The notes below the pieces were generated by a model. The model was not told the DNA's origin and ran no database searches. It saw nothing but the letters and a program-made list of their open reading frames with translations. Of a DNA stretch of 15,293 nt, positions 8,190 to 14,942 are shown piece by piece. The stretch covers positions 1 to 15,293 of the forward strand of contig JAJUGM010000027.1 in NCBI GenBank assembly GCA_029268165.1. The letters run 5' to 3'. A program made the translations under genes and the position numbers. This DNA comes from Bacteroidota bacterium. Its GTDB lineage: Bacteria > Bacteroidota > Bacteroidia > Bacteroidales > UBA10428. Each line of letters opens with the position of its first letter. The first letter of the stretch is position 1.

Positions 8190-8229
8190 GAATAAACCTA
8201 AAGTTTATGAATTGTCTTTAGGTTTATTC
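8190..8229 (-). terminator. Intrinsic terminator after the HU/small basic protein genes
   Basis: A perfect 14-bp stem (8190-8203 paired with 8216-8229) encloses a 12-base loop. On the minus strand the stem is followed by C and then seven U residues (complement of 8182-8188), the classic layout of a factor-independent terminator. It lies 30 bases after the stop of the 31-residue gene and about 60 bases before rng, so it should end or reduce transcription from the HU promoter before rng. No equivalent U-tract follows on the plus strand. Confidence 0.75.
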
Positions 8230-8258
8230 AATGTTAATAACAATGATATCTTAAAAAA

Positions 8259-8354
8259 CTATCTGTTTTTCTTTTTGTGTCTGTTTTTGCGCAGGCGTTT
8301 TTTACGCTTGTGCGTCGCCATCTTGTGTCTTTTGCGCTTCTTTCCGCTCGGCAT
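8259..8354 (-). CDS. 31-residue basic protein, AURKAIP1/COX24-like (mS38/bS22-type ribosomal)
   Basis: A complete ATG-to-TAG frame of 31 residues beginning MPSGKKRKRHKMATHKRKKR and ending RKNRHKKKNR. Over half the residues are Lys, Arg or His, and there are no acidic residues. The block KKRKRHKM..HKRKKRLRKNRHKKK resembles the AURKAIP1/COX24 domain of mitochondrial mS38 and the tiny mycobacterial ribosomal protein bS22 (pattern KKRRKRMxKKKHRKLLRRTRxxRRK, from memory). Near-identical small proteins recur in Bacteroidota. Inferred role: an rRNA-binding small ribosomal protein. It starts 22 bases after the HU stop on the same strand and is followed by a strong terminator, so the two form a short operon. 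No Shine-Dalgarno is seen before the ATG. It is short enough to be missed by standard gene-length cut-offs. Confidence 0.8.
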   Translation of the reverse strand: MPSGKKRKRHKMATHKRKKRLRKNRHKKKNR

Positions 8355-8376
8355 CTGAAATAAATTTTAGAAATAA

Positions 8377-8661
8377 TTATTTAACATTAGCTTTTACCTT
8401 GTTAACGAATGATTTGGCAGGTTTAAAAGAAGGTATGAAGTGGGCAGGAATAATAATAGTCGTATTCTTCGAAATATTCCTAGCTGTTTTCTTCGCCCTC
8501 TTTTTAACCACAAAACTGCCAAAACCTCTCAGGTAAACATTCTTGTTACGTATCATGGAATCTTTAACTGCTTCCATGAAAGCTTCTACTGTTTTCTGGA
8601 CAGTAATTTTCTCAATCCCTGTGTTTTTCGAGATTTCGTTTACAATGTCTGCTTTTGTCAT
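8377..8661 (-). CDS. hup: HU/IHF-family DNA-binding protein
   Basis: 94 residues, the full HU length. The N-terminal helices begin MTKADIVNEISKNTG and contain VQKTVEAFMEAVKDSM. The saddle and arm start at LRGFGSFVVKKRAKKTARN (~45-62), and the C-terminal block is IPAHFIPSFKPAKSFVNKV (~71-89). In classical HU/IHF the arm tip has RNPxTG with a DNA-intercalating proline. Here it reads RNISKN, so Ile63 replaces that proline, a change I recall as usual for Bacteroidota HU. The protein should compact and bend DNA non-specifically. The gene diverges from mutY, and the 31-residue basic gene follows 22 bases downstream. Paralogues are common in the phylum, so the allele name is uncertain. Confidence 0.93.
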   Translation of the reverse strand: MTKADIVNEISKNTGIEKITVQKTVEAFMEAVKDSMIRNKNVYLRGFGSFVVKKRAKKTARNISKNTTIIIPAHFIPSFKPAKSFVNKVKANVK

Positions 8662-8713
8662 TGTTTAAAATCTTTAATTATCAATAATTTACAATATATA
8701 TTTTTTAGAATTG

Positions 8714-8721
8714 CAAATATA
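8714..8721 (-). promoter_or_regulatory. Putative -7 box of the HU promoter
   Basis: Read on the minus strand the bases are TATATTTG, an exact match to the Bacteroidota sigma-factor -7 consensus TAnnTTTG. It lies about 50 bases before the HU start codon, a normal distance. No clear TTG -33 element is visible upstream, so the call rests on the -7 box and position alone. Confidence 0.45.
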
Positions 8722-8756
8722 TATTATTTCTGTGGATAAATAAAATAGTAATAGAT

Positions 8757-8764
8757 TAATTTTG
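8757..8764 (+). promoter_or_regulatory. Putative -7 box of the mutY operon promoter
   Basis: TAATTTTG matches TAnnTTTG exactly and sits 31 bases before the TTG at 8795. It overlaps the alternative TTG start at 8762-8764, so if it is the promoter, translation cannot begin at 8762. Together with the opposing HU box it forms a compact divergent promoter region. No convincing -33 TTG is seen. Confidence 0.45.
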
Positions 8765-8794
8765 AATACTTTTTTTAATTTTTTTATAAAATCA

Positions 8795-9664
8795 TTGAAA
8801 CAGATAGCTAAAATAATAGAAAAATGGTATGAGGAAAATAAGAGAGACCTTCCCTGGAGAAATAGTCCTTCAGCATATAAGATATGGCTTTCTGAAATTA
8901 TATTGCAACAAACAAGGATAAATCAGGGTATATCCTATTATAATAAATTTATTGAAAAGTATCCGGCCATTCAGCAACTTGCTCAGGCGCCCATTGAAGA
9001 TGTGCTGAAACTTTGGCAGGGGTTAGGATATTACTCACGCGCCAGAAATCTACATATTACTGCCCGGCGCATAACCAATGATTGTAACGGAAATTTCCCG
9101 TCAGACTATAAGGAACTTCTTTCATTAAATGGAATCGGCGAATATACTGCTGCAGCTATAGCCTCAATGGCATTTAACATACCCGTGGCTGTAGTTGACG
9201 GTAATGTTTTCAGGGTGCTGTCGCGCCTGTATGGGATAAAAACCGGGATAACATCAGCAGCCGGGAAGAAACTGTTCCGTCTGAAGGCTCAGGAAATACT
9301 GAACCATAAAAAACCGGGCATACATAATCAGGCAATGATGGAATTGGGAGCATTAATATGTCTGCCCCGTAATCCACTTTGCAATCAATGCCCTTTGAAT
9401 ATGCGCTGTTATGCATATAAATACAGACTGGTAAATGAATTACCGGTTAAAAAGGTTAACGGAAAAACCAGGGAAAGGTACTTTCATTACCTGCATATTT
9501 CATACAGGGGCAGTACATTCATTCATAAGCGCCAGCAAAAGGATATATGGAACTCACTTTTTGAATTTCCGCTCATTGAAACTTCACATTATATTTACCC
9601 CGAAAAACTGCATGAAACTGAAGCATGGCATCATTTGCTTGGTGAAACTCAATACAAATTTTAA
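8795..9664 (+). CDS. mutY: A/G-specific adenine glycosylase MutY, truncated by an in-frame stop
   Basis: 289 residues as encoded, against about 350 usual for the family. The catalytic half is intact: WYEENKRDLPWR, WLSEIILQQTR with the catalytic Glu (E34), the helix-hairpin-helix LNGIGEYTAAAIAS, VVDGNVFRVLSR with the catalytic Asp (D135), and the [4Fe-4S] ligands CLPRNPLCNQCPLNMRC (C189, C196, C199, C205; spacing 6-2-5). MutY removes A opposite 8-oxoG. The C-terminal NUDIX-like domain starts normally (VNGKTRERYFHYLHI, DIWNSLFEFPLIE) but ends at a TAA (9662-9664). Its missing part continues in the same frame beyond the stop (separate entry). No ATG exists near the start: TTG 8795 fits family alignments and the promoter, while TTG 8762 would add 11 residues. 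It heads the ssb-gldE-gldD run and diverges from HU. Either a real nonsense mutation or a sequence error explains the stop. Confidence 0.85.
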   Translation: MKQIAKIIEKWYEENKRDLPWRNSPSAYKIWLSEIILQQTRINQGISYYNKFIEKYPAIQQLAQAPIEDVLKLWQGLGYYSRARNLHITARRITNDCNGNFPSDYKELLSLNGIGEYTAAAIASMAFNIPVAVVDGNVFRVLSRLYGIKTGITSAAGKKLFRLKAQEILNHKKPGIHNQAMMELGALICLPRNPLCNQCPLNMRCYAYKYRLVNELPVKKVNGKTRERYFHYLHISYRGSTFIHKRQQKDIWNSLFEFPLIETSHYIYPEKLHETEAWHHLLGETQYKF

Positions 9665-9877
9665 TCAATTTCACAACCATTTATACACAAACTTACGCAT
9701 CAAATACTTAAAGTTTTTTTCTACAAAATTGATATGAGTAAGTCTTCTGCTACACTTTCTGAAAAATATTTATGCATACCTGAAAATAAAATTGACCAAT
9801 TTCCTGTATCAAGATTAACTGAAAAATATCTGAAAACCAGTTTGCTGCATGAGAAATGTGCTGTATTATATTGTTAA
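9665..9877 (+). pseudogene. mutY: Severed C-terminal part of mutY (8-oxoG-recognition domain)
   Basis: Directly after the mutY TAA the same frame stays open for 70 codons to a TAA at 9875-9877. It encodes family-like sequence: PFIHKLTHQILKVFFYKI matches the 'HxLSHQxLxxxFY' segment of the MutY C-terminal domain, and ENKIDQFPVSRLTEKYL matches the closing 'FxVPRLIxKYL' helix. Adding these codons restores a normal ~360-codon gene. No frameshift is needed; one substituted codon suffices, for example a sense AAA, CAA, GAA or TTA changed to TAA. An internal ATG (IDMSKSS) is present but would make only a fragment. The coding character is well kept, so the stop is recent, an error, or read through. 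Confidence 0.8.
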
Positions 9878-9918
9878 TCAGATATTTTGAGTTCTACCGA
9901 TGAAATAAATAATTTTTG

Positions 9919-9926
9919 TATTTTTA
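9919..9926 (+). promoter_or_regulatory. Possible -7 box upstream of ssb
   Basis: TATTTTTA differs from TAnnTTTG only at the last base and lies 24 bases before the ssb ATG, in a run of AT-rich sequence following the mutY remnant. No clear -33 TTG stands at the expected distance. It could give ssb and the gld genes expression independent of mutY. Confidence 0.3.
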
Positions 9927-9950
9927 CCCGTTAAATTAAAACTGTTAACC

Positions 9951-10385
9951 ATGTCAGTAAATAAAGTAATACTTGTGGGTCATGTAGGACATGATCCTGA
10001 AGTGCGTTATATTGAAAGTAACACGCCGGTTTGCAATTTGCGCGTTGCCACGAGTGAAGTATATAAAAACAAAAACGGAGACAGGGTCTCCAATACCGAA
10101 TGGCATACTGTGGTATTATGGAGAGGGCTTGCTGAAGTGGCTGAAAAATATGTCAGAAAAGGCTCACAGATATATATTGAGGGGAAAATACGCACACGTG
10201 CATGGGATGATAAAGAGGGCAATAAAAGGTATTCCACAGAAATAGTAGCTGATGTATTGCAATTACTGGGCAAACGTGAAGATACGCAATCAGCTCAGGC
10301 ACCTGCTTCTGCAACAACAGCAAACCCGATCGAATCCGAACCAATACCCGAACCAGGTCACGAAGCTGACGACCTGCCATTTTAA
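9951..10385 (+). CDS. ssb: Single-stranded DNA-binding protein
   Basis: 144 residues. The OB-fold (~1-105) is easily recognised: MSVNKVILVGHVGHDPEVRY, NLRVATSE, TEWHTVVLWRGLAEVAEKYV, KGSQIYIEGKIRTRAW and YSTEIVADVLQLL. A flexible Ala/Pro/Glu-rich linker follows, then the acidic tip EADDLPF, the conserved partner-docking tail (DDxPF) used by repair and replication proteins. It binds single-stranded DNA as a tetramer in replication, recombination and repair. The start ATG is unambiguous and there is no Shine-Dalgarno. It lies 73 bases after the mutY remnant and about 70 bases before gldE. The TAA directly after the LPF tip confirms that TAA is a genuine stop in this organism. Confidence 0.96.
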   Translation: MSVNKVILVGHVGHDPEVRYIESNTPVCNLRVATSEVYKNKNGDRVSNTEWHTVVLWRGLAEVAEKYVRKGSQIYIEGKIRTRAWDDKEGNKRYSTEIVADVLQLLGKREDTQSAQAPASATTANPIESEPIPEPGHEADDLPF

Positions 10386-10452
10386 CATTATTGAATTAAC
10401 CAACTCAATATCCGAATTGGAAACGAATTCTTATCAGGAAGCTATTCTTTCC

Positions 10453-11763
10453 ATGATGGTGATTTATACAAAACCCATTAGTGCAGGAGTTATTTTAGCT
10501 TTCCTTGTTAATATCCTGTTATTGATTTGCAGCGCTCTGGTTTCGGGTGCTGAAGCTGCCTTTTTCTCGCTTACTCCTGCTGAAACCGAGAACCTGCGAA
10601 AATCAAAGTCAAGGGCATGTCAGATGGTGCTTAAACTGCTTGAAATTCCCAACCATCTGCTTGCTACCATTTTGGTTGCTAACAATTTTATTAATGTGGG
10701 TATTGTGATTTTGGCCGCATTTATCACCAATGCTTTATTTGACTTCACAGAAGCCCCTGTTCTGGGATTTATCATACAGGTTTTGGTAATTACTTCAATC
10801 ATAGTTTTTATTGGAGAGATTTTTCCTAAAGTATATGCCAATAAGCACGCCCTGAAATTTGTCAGGTTCATGGCCACACCTTTGAACGTTGCCGAAAAAA
10901 TACTCAGACCCCTGAATCTGGTACTTATCCGGTCAACGTCCCTGGTTAATAAGAAATTTTCCCAGCATAGAAAGAATATCTCCATTGATGAACTGTCAGA
11001 TGCGCTCGAGCTGACTGAAAAGAACCTAACCGAAGACAAAGATATTCTTAAAGGTATTGTGAAATTTGGCAATATCGATGTGCGGGAAATAATGACATCA
11101 AGAGTTGATGTAGTAGGTGCACGTCTTAAAACACCATACCGCAAACTTCTGAAACTAATCATTGAATCAGGCTATTCACGAATACCTGTTTTTATTTCCG
11201 ACCTCGATAACATAAAGGGTATTCTTTATATTAAAGACCTTCTCCCCCATCTTGAAAAACCCGATTCGTTCAACTGGCAATCACTGATAAGGCCTCCGTA
11301 TTATGTGCCTGAAACAAAAAAAATAAGCGACCTGCTCAGGGAGTTCCAGACCAATAAAATACACATGGCAATAGTAATCGACGAATATGGAGGCACATCA
11401 GGCATAATAACGCTTGAAGATATCCTTGAAGAAATTGTAGGTGAAATTACTGATGAATCTGATCAGGAAGATTCATTTTATGTAAAAATCGATAATAATA
11501 ATTACCTTGTCGAGGGTAAAACTTTATTGAACGATTTTATTAAAATAATGAATGAAAAAGAAGATATTTTTGACGATATTAAAGGAGAAGCGGATACGCT
11601 GGCCGGTCTTATTCTTGAAATGAAAGGAGAAATGCCGCGAAAAAATGAGTCTTTTTCATACAAGCATTATACTTTTACCGTAAAATCGGTTGACACAAGA
11701 AGAATCAAACAGATTCAGGTAACTTTTTCCAGGCCTGACAAGACAAATGAAAAAGAAAAATAA
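10453..11763 (+). CDS. gldE: Gliding motility-associated protein GldE (CNNM/CBS/CorC-HlyC family)
   Basis: About 436 residues from the ATG at 10453; the open frame extends back into ssb, and a TTG at 10419 is an alternative. Domains: a DUF21/CNNM membrane domain (~10-165) with hydrophobic segments near 10-30, 70-95 and 103-122 and the signature SGAEAAFFSLTP; paired CBS domains (~210-335: REIMTSRVDVV, SGYSRIPVF, KGILYIKDLL, AIVIDEYGGTSGIITLEDILEEIVGEI); and a CorC/HlyC C-terminal domain (~345-425: YLVEGKTLLNDF, EADTLAGLILEMKGEMP). General relatives are linked to Mg/Co transport. GldE is assigned because the next gene is gldD and the ssb-gldE-gldD order is typical of Bacteroidota. In Flavobacterium johnsoniae GldE is reported to support GldD function in gliding/type IX secretion. 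The end overlaps gldD by 17 bases, indicating coupled translation. Confidence 0.88.
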   Translation: MMVIYTKPISAGVILAFLVNILLLICSALVSGAEAAFFSLTPAETENLRKSKSRACQMVLKLLEIPNHLLATILVANNFINVGIVILAAFITNALFDFTEAPVLGFIIQVLVITSIIVFIGEIFPKVYANKHALKFVRFMATPLNVAEKILRPLNLVLIRSTSLVNKKFSQHRKNISIDELSDALELTEKNLTEDKDILKGIVKFGNIDVREIMTSRVDVVGARLKTPYRKLLKLIIESGYSRIPVFISDLDNIKGILYIKDLLPHLEKPDSFNWQSLIRPPYYVPETKKISDLLREFQTNKIHMAIVIDEYGGTSGIITLEDILEEIVGEITDESDQEDSFYVKIDNNNYLVEGKTLLNDFIKIMNEKEDIFDDIKGEADTLAGLILEMKGEMPRKNESFSYKHYTFTVKSVDTRRIKQIQVTFSRPDKTNEKEK

Positions 11764-12346
11764 AAATAAAAATATAATATCAGTAATTGTTTTCACCTTG
11801 ATAATAATACTGACAACATCTACCGGTTGCCGGAAAAACTTTACTCCTAAACCCAGGGCATATTTCCGCATCGACATGCCAGAAAAAGTTTATCAGGTTT
11901 ATGCTTCAGAATGTTCATTCTCATTTGAGTATCCTGTTTATGGCATAATTAAAAATTATGAAGGGAAAGATGCCGAGCCATGCTGGATTAATATTGAATT
12001 TCCTTATTTTAAAGGCAAAATGCACCTTACATACAAAACTGTTAAAAAAAATCTGGCTTTGTATGTCGAAGATATCCGCACTCTGGCTTATAAACATATT
12101 ATTAAGGCAGATGATATCATTGAGCGGCCGTTTTATTATCCCGAACGGAAAGTTTTTGGTATGCTTTATGATATTGAGGGTAATACCGCTTCATCCATCA
12201 ACTTTTTCGCAACCGACAGTACGCATAATTTTCTGAGCGGATCGCTCTATTTCAGCGTGCATCCTAATGCTGATTCACTGGCGCCGGTAATCAGATTTTT
12301 CAGGACAGATATTGAGCATTTGATTGAAACATTGCATTGGAACTAA
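11747..12346 (+). CDS. gldD: Gliding motility lipoprotein GldD
   Basis: 199 residues. A highly basic N-terminus (MKKKNKNKN) and a hydrophobic run (IISVIVFTLIIIL) lead to a lipobox-like STGC, so Cys27 or so would be lipidated. The mature protein begins with the GldD hallmark PKPRAYFRIDMPEKVY and continues with the family-like segments CSFSFEYPVYG, CWINIEFPYFKGKMHLTYK and SGSLYFSVHPNADSLAP. The known role is as one of the Gld lipoproteins needed for gliding and for secretion or stability of the type IX machinery in F. johnsoniae; the exact biochemical function is unknown. It starts inside the end of gldE (17-base overlap). It is found also in non-gliding Bacteroidota, so its presence does not prove motility. 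Confidence 0.92.
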   Translation: MKKKNKNKNIISVIVFTLIIILTTSTGCRKNFTPKPRAYFRIDMPEKVYQVYASECSFSFEYPVYGIIKNYEGKDAEPCWINIEFPYFKGKMHLTYKTVKKNLALYVEDIRTLAYKHIIKADDIIERPFYYPERKVFGMLYDIEGNTASSINFFATDSTHNFLSGSLYFSVHPNADSLAPVIRFFRTDIEHLIETLHWN

Positions 12347-12357
12347 AATTTTAAACT

Positions 12358-12990
12358 GTGGCCCTGATTCTGAATGAACATCTGGAAAATGAATGCCAAT
12401 TAGGCATCTGGGAGATCCGGGAGGATTATGATGATCTGATGAGCCGTCTTAATCTTCTGCCTGAAGAGATTAGGGTGGTTGAAAATTTCAGAAATCATGA
12501 CCGTAAACTCGAATGGCTGAGTGTCAGGGTTTTGCTTAATGAAATGACCCGTCAGGTGCTGACAATAACTTACAACGGCAACCGTAAACCTTATGTTGCA
12601 GGCAATCATTATAATATCAGCATTTCCCATTCACGTGATCTCACTGCCATTTTGTTAAGCCAGAAAAAACGTGTCGGTATTGATATGGAATATATGTCGC
12701 CCAAAATTGAACGCATTGCGCACCGCTTTATCAATCCAGACGAAATTATTTCCGAAGAGCCCGAACTGAGGCATTATCACATGTATATTCACTGGTGTGC
12801 CAAAGAGGCTCTTTATAAAATTTGTGACAAACAAGATATTAAGCTCCAGGAAAATATTACTATTGAGCCATTTTATCCGAAACCCCGTGGAACGTTGGCC
12901 GGATGGGTACGTAACAGGTTCCGCAATGACCATTTTAAACTTGAATATTTTAAAATCGACAACTACGTTATTGTTTACTGTTCTATTTAG
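12358..12990 (+). CDS. 4'-phosphopantetheinyl transferase superfamily protein
   Basis: 210 residues with a GTG start 11 bases after the gldD stop. The family motifs are present: SVRVLLNEM (~55-63), ISISHSRDLTAILL (~87-100), KRVGIDMEYM with metal ligands D109 and E111, and WCAKEALYK with W146, K149 and E150. The enzyme should move the phosphopantetheine arm of CoA onto a serine of a carrier protein. It is Sfp-like in size but compact, and could act as the main activator of acyl carrier protein in this lineage or serve a dedicated pathway. No polyketide or peptide synthetase is in the window. It is followed after 5 bases by the GGGP synthase gene, as part of the same transcription unit as gldD. 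Confidence 0.9.
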   Translation: MALILNEHLENECQLGIWEIREDYDDLMSRLNLLPEEIRVVENFRNHDRKLEWLSVRVLLNEMTRQVLTITYNGNRKPYVAGNHYNISISHSRDLTAILLSQKKRVGIDMEYMSPKIERIAHRFINPDEIISEEPELRHYHMYIHWCAKEALYKICDKQDIKLQENITIEPFYPKPRGTLAGWVRNRFRNDHFKLEYFKIDNYVIVYCSI

Positions 12991-12995
12991 ATTTC

Positions 12996-13721
12996 ATGAT
13001 TTACGATTCACTGATAGCAAAGAAGGCAAAAAAGATAGCATTACTTATTGACCCCGATAAGCATACGGATAATTCGCTTGCTGAAACAGTTGCTCTTGCC
13101 AATAAGACAAATGTCGATATTATTCTGGTAGGGGGAAGCCTGGTATCAAAACCTATAGAGCATGCTGTGGAAACCATTAAAAAAACAGCTGTTTCACCTG
13201 TAATCCTGTTTCCGGGAAGTCTTTTGCAGCTTTCTGACAAAGCTGACGGAATACTCCTTTTATCGCTTATCTCAGGCCGTAATCCCGATTATCTGATCGG
13301 AAACCATGTGCTTGCTGCTCCATTTCTGAAAAGCTCAGGTATTGAAATTATCCCAACCGGCTATATATTGGTTGACGGGAAATCAGTTAGCTCAGTTGAA
13401 TATATCAGCGGCACAAGGCCTATCCCTGTTGAAAAACCTGACATCATTATTGCAACCGCTTTAGCCGGGGAGATGCTCGGACATAAACTAATATACCTTG
13501 AAGCGGGTAGCGGAGCCAACATGAGGGTAAACGAAAAACTTGTTGCCGGTGTCAGGGAAAAAATCAGCATACCCCTTATGGCCGGCGGTGGTATACGCTC
13601 TGCCAGCGATGCATTGAACCTGTTTAATGCCGGCGCTGATATACTTGTTATTGGGTCGGTAATTGAAGAAAATCCCGGTATGCTTGAAAAAATCATGTCA
13701 GTAAAAGCCAAAATACGGTAA
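12996..13721 (+). CDS. Geranylgeranylglyceryl phosphate synthase family protein (GGGPS/PcrB-like)
   Basis: 241 residues, a TIM-barrel prenyltransferase. Visible motifs are ALLIDPDKH (~15-23), DIILVGGSLV (~41-50), ILFPGSLLQLS, IIPTGYILVDG (~118-128), KLIYLEAGSGA (~164-174) and the phosphate-binding loops MAGGGIRS (195-202) and ADILVIGSVIEENP (~214-227). The family joins a polyprenyl diphosphate to sn-glycerol-1-phosphate, making the first ether bond of archaeal-type lipids. The Bacteroidota group II enzymes characterised elsewhere act as true GGGP synthases, whereas Firmicutes PcrB uses a heptaprenyl chain. The product's fate in Bacteroidota is unclear. The ATG sits 5 bases after the phosphopantetheinyl transferase stop, and sucC starts 18 bases after its own stop. 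Chain length cannot be judged from motifs here. Confidence 0.92.
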   Translation: MIYDSLIAKKAKKIALLIDPDKHTDNSLAETVALANKTNVDIILVGGSLVSKPIEHAVETIKKTAVSPVILFPGSLLQLSDKADGILLLSLISGRNPDYLIGNHVLAAPFLKSSGIEIIPTGYILVDGKSVSSVEYISGTRPIPVEKPDIIIATALAGEMLGHKLIYLEAGSGANMRVNEKLVAGVREKISIPLMAGGGIRSASDALNLFNAGADILVIGSVIEENPGMLEKIMSVKAKIR

Positions 13722-13739
13722 ACAAGAAAAATAAATAAT

Positions 13740-14942
13740 ATGAATATTCACGAATATCAGGCTAAAGCTATACTTAAAAATTTTAATGTCTCCGCACCAT
13801 ACGGTGTTGTTATCAGAGATAAAAGTGAAGCTGAAAAAGCAGCTTTTGACGTTTTTGAAAAAACAGGAACAACAACCTGGGCTGTGAAAGCGCAAATACA
13901 TGCCGGCGGACGTGGAAAAGGCGGAGGAGTAAAAATTGCCAAATCAGTGGATGAGGTAATTCAATATGCCGGCGAAATACTTGGAATGCAACTCATAACA
14001 CATCAGACAGGCCCTGAGGGCAAAAAAGTCAACACCGTTTTAATCGAACAGGGAATATACTATCCGGGCAGTTCAGATATCAGGGAATTTTATATGAGCC
14101 TACTGCTTAACCGTTCGACCGGAAGAAATACAGTAATCTATTCAACAGAGGGCGGGATGGACATTGAAACTGTAGCAAAAAATTCACCCCAACTTATCTT
14201 CAGGGAAGAAATTCATCCGGGTATCGGTTTACAGCCCTTTCAGGCACGAAAAATAGCCTTTAATCTGGGCCTCTCGGGTCAGGCTTTTAAAGAAATGATA
14301 CCATTTGTAATGTCTTTATACAGAGCTTATGAATCGGCTGATGCCTCACTTATTGAGATAAATCCGGTGGTTAAAACCTCAGATGATCACATTTATGCAG
14401 CTGATGCCAAGATTAATCTGGACGATAACGCACTTTTCAGACATCCGGAATACGCAGGTTTACGCGATCTGAATGAGGAAGACCCTGCCGAAGTAGAGGC
14501 ATCAAAACATAATCTGAATTTTATTAAACTTAATGGCAATGTGGGATGCATGGTGAATGGAGCCGGTTTGGCTATGGCCACTATGGATATTATAAAGCTT
14601 TCGGGCGGCGAGCCTGCCAATTTTCTTGATGTAGGCGGTACAGCCAATGCACAGACTGTAGAAGCCGGATTCAGGATAATTCTGAAAGACCCCTCGGTAA
14701 AGGCGATACTTATTAATATTTTCGGTGGTATTGTAAGATGCGACCGTGTTGCTCAGGGAGTGGTTGATGCTTACAAAACAATTGGCAATATTCCTGTCCC
14801 GGTTATTGTAAGGTTGCAAGGCACAAATGCCCTTGAAGCAAAAGCATTACTCGATCAGTCGGGATTAAAAGTTCATCCTGCTGTTTCATTAAAAGATGCA
14901 GCCGACCTTGTTAAAAAGCATGTGGCGCGTAAAGAAAAATAA
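13740..14942 (+). CDS. sucC: Succinyl-CoA ligase (ADP-forming) subunit beta
   Basis: 400 residues, full length for SucC. The ATP-grasp domain (~1-240) begins MNIHEYQAKAILKNFNV, has the nucleotide loop HAGGRGKGGGVK (~54-65), and Mg-binding EINPVV (N208) and ADAKINLDDN (D222). The C-terminal ligase domain has GCMVNGAGLAMATMD, GGEPANFLDVGGTAN and INIFGGIVRCD. With SucD it interconverts succinyl-CoA plus ADP/GDP and succinate plus ATP/GTP in the citric acid cycle or its reductive branch. sucD does not follow; after a 176-base gap an unrelated secreted-protein gene begins. sucC is the last gene of the mutY-to-sucC run and could use its own promoter, though none is obvious in the 18-base gap. No Shine-Dalgarno is seen. 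Confidence 0.96.
   Translation: MNIHEYQAKAILKNFNVSAPYGVVIRDKSEAEKAAFDVFEKTGTTTWAVKAQIHAGGRGKGGGVKIAKSVDEVIQYAGEILGMQLITHQTGPEGKKVNTVLIEQGIYYPGSSDIREFYMSLLLNRSTGRNTVIYSTEGGMDIETVAKNSPQLIFREEIHPGIGLQPFQARKIAFNLGLSGQAFKEMIPFVMSLYRAYESADASLIEINPVVKTSDDHIYAADAKINLDDNALFRHPEYAGLRDLNEEDPAEVEASKHNLNFIKLNGNVGCMVNGAGLAMATMDIIKLSGGEPANFLDVGGTANAQTVEAGFRIILKDPSVKAILINIFGGIVRCDRVAQGVVDAYKTIGNIPVPVIVRLQGTNALEAKALLDQSGLKVHPAVSLKDAADLVKKHVARKEK

Noticed and set aside
9662..9664. Genome-wide recoding of TAA as sense
   Set aside because: TAA ends several full-length genes exactly where the family ends (for example ssb directly after its LPF tip).
9435..9737. Overlapping 100-codon frame in mutY, considered as a frameshifted continuation
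   Set aside because: Its translation shows no MutY features; the true continuation lies in the original frame after the stop.
10252..10452. Extension of the gldE frame back through the end of ssb
   Set aside because: These codons overlap the ssb coding region in another frame and do not look like any GldE N-terminus; the ATG at 10453 directly precedes the first membrane segment.
10620..11162. 180-codon reverse-strand frame opposite gldE
   Set aside because: Ser/Thr-rich antisense shadow of a clearly coding GldE segment; no domain or promoter evidence.
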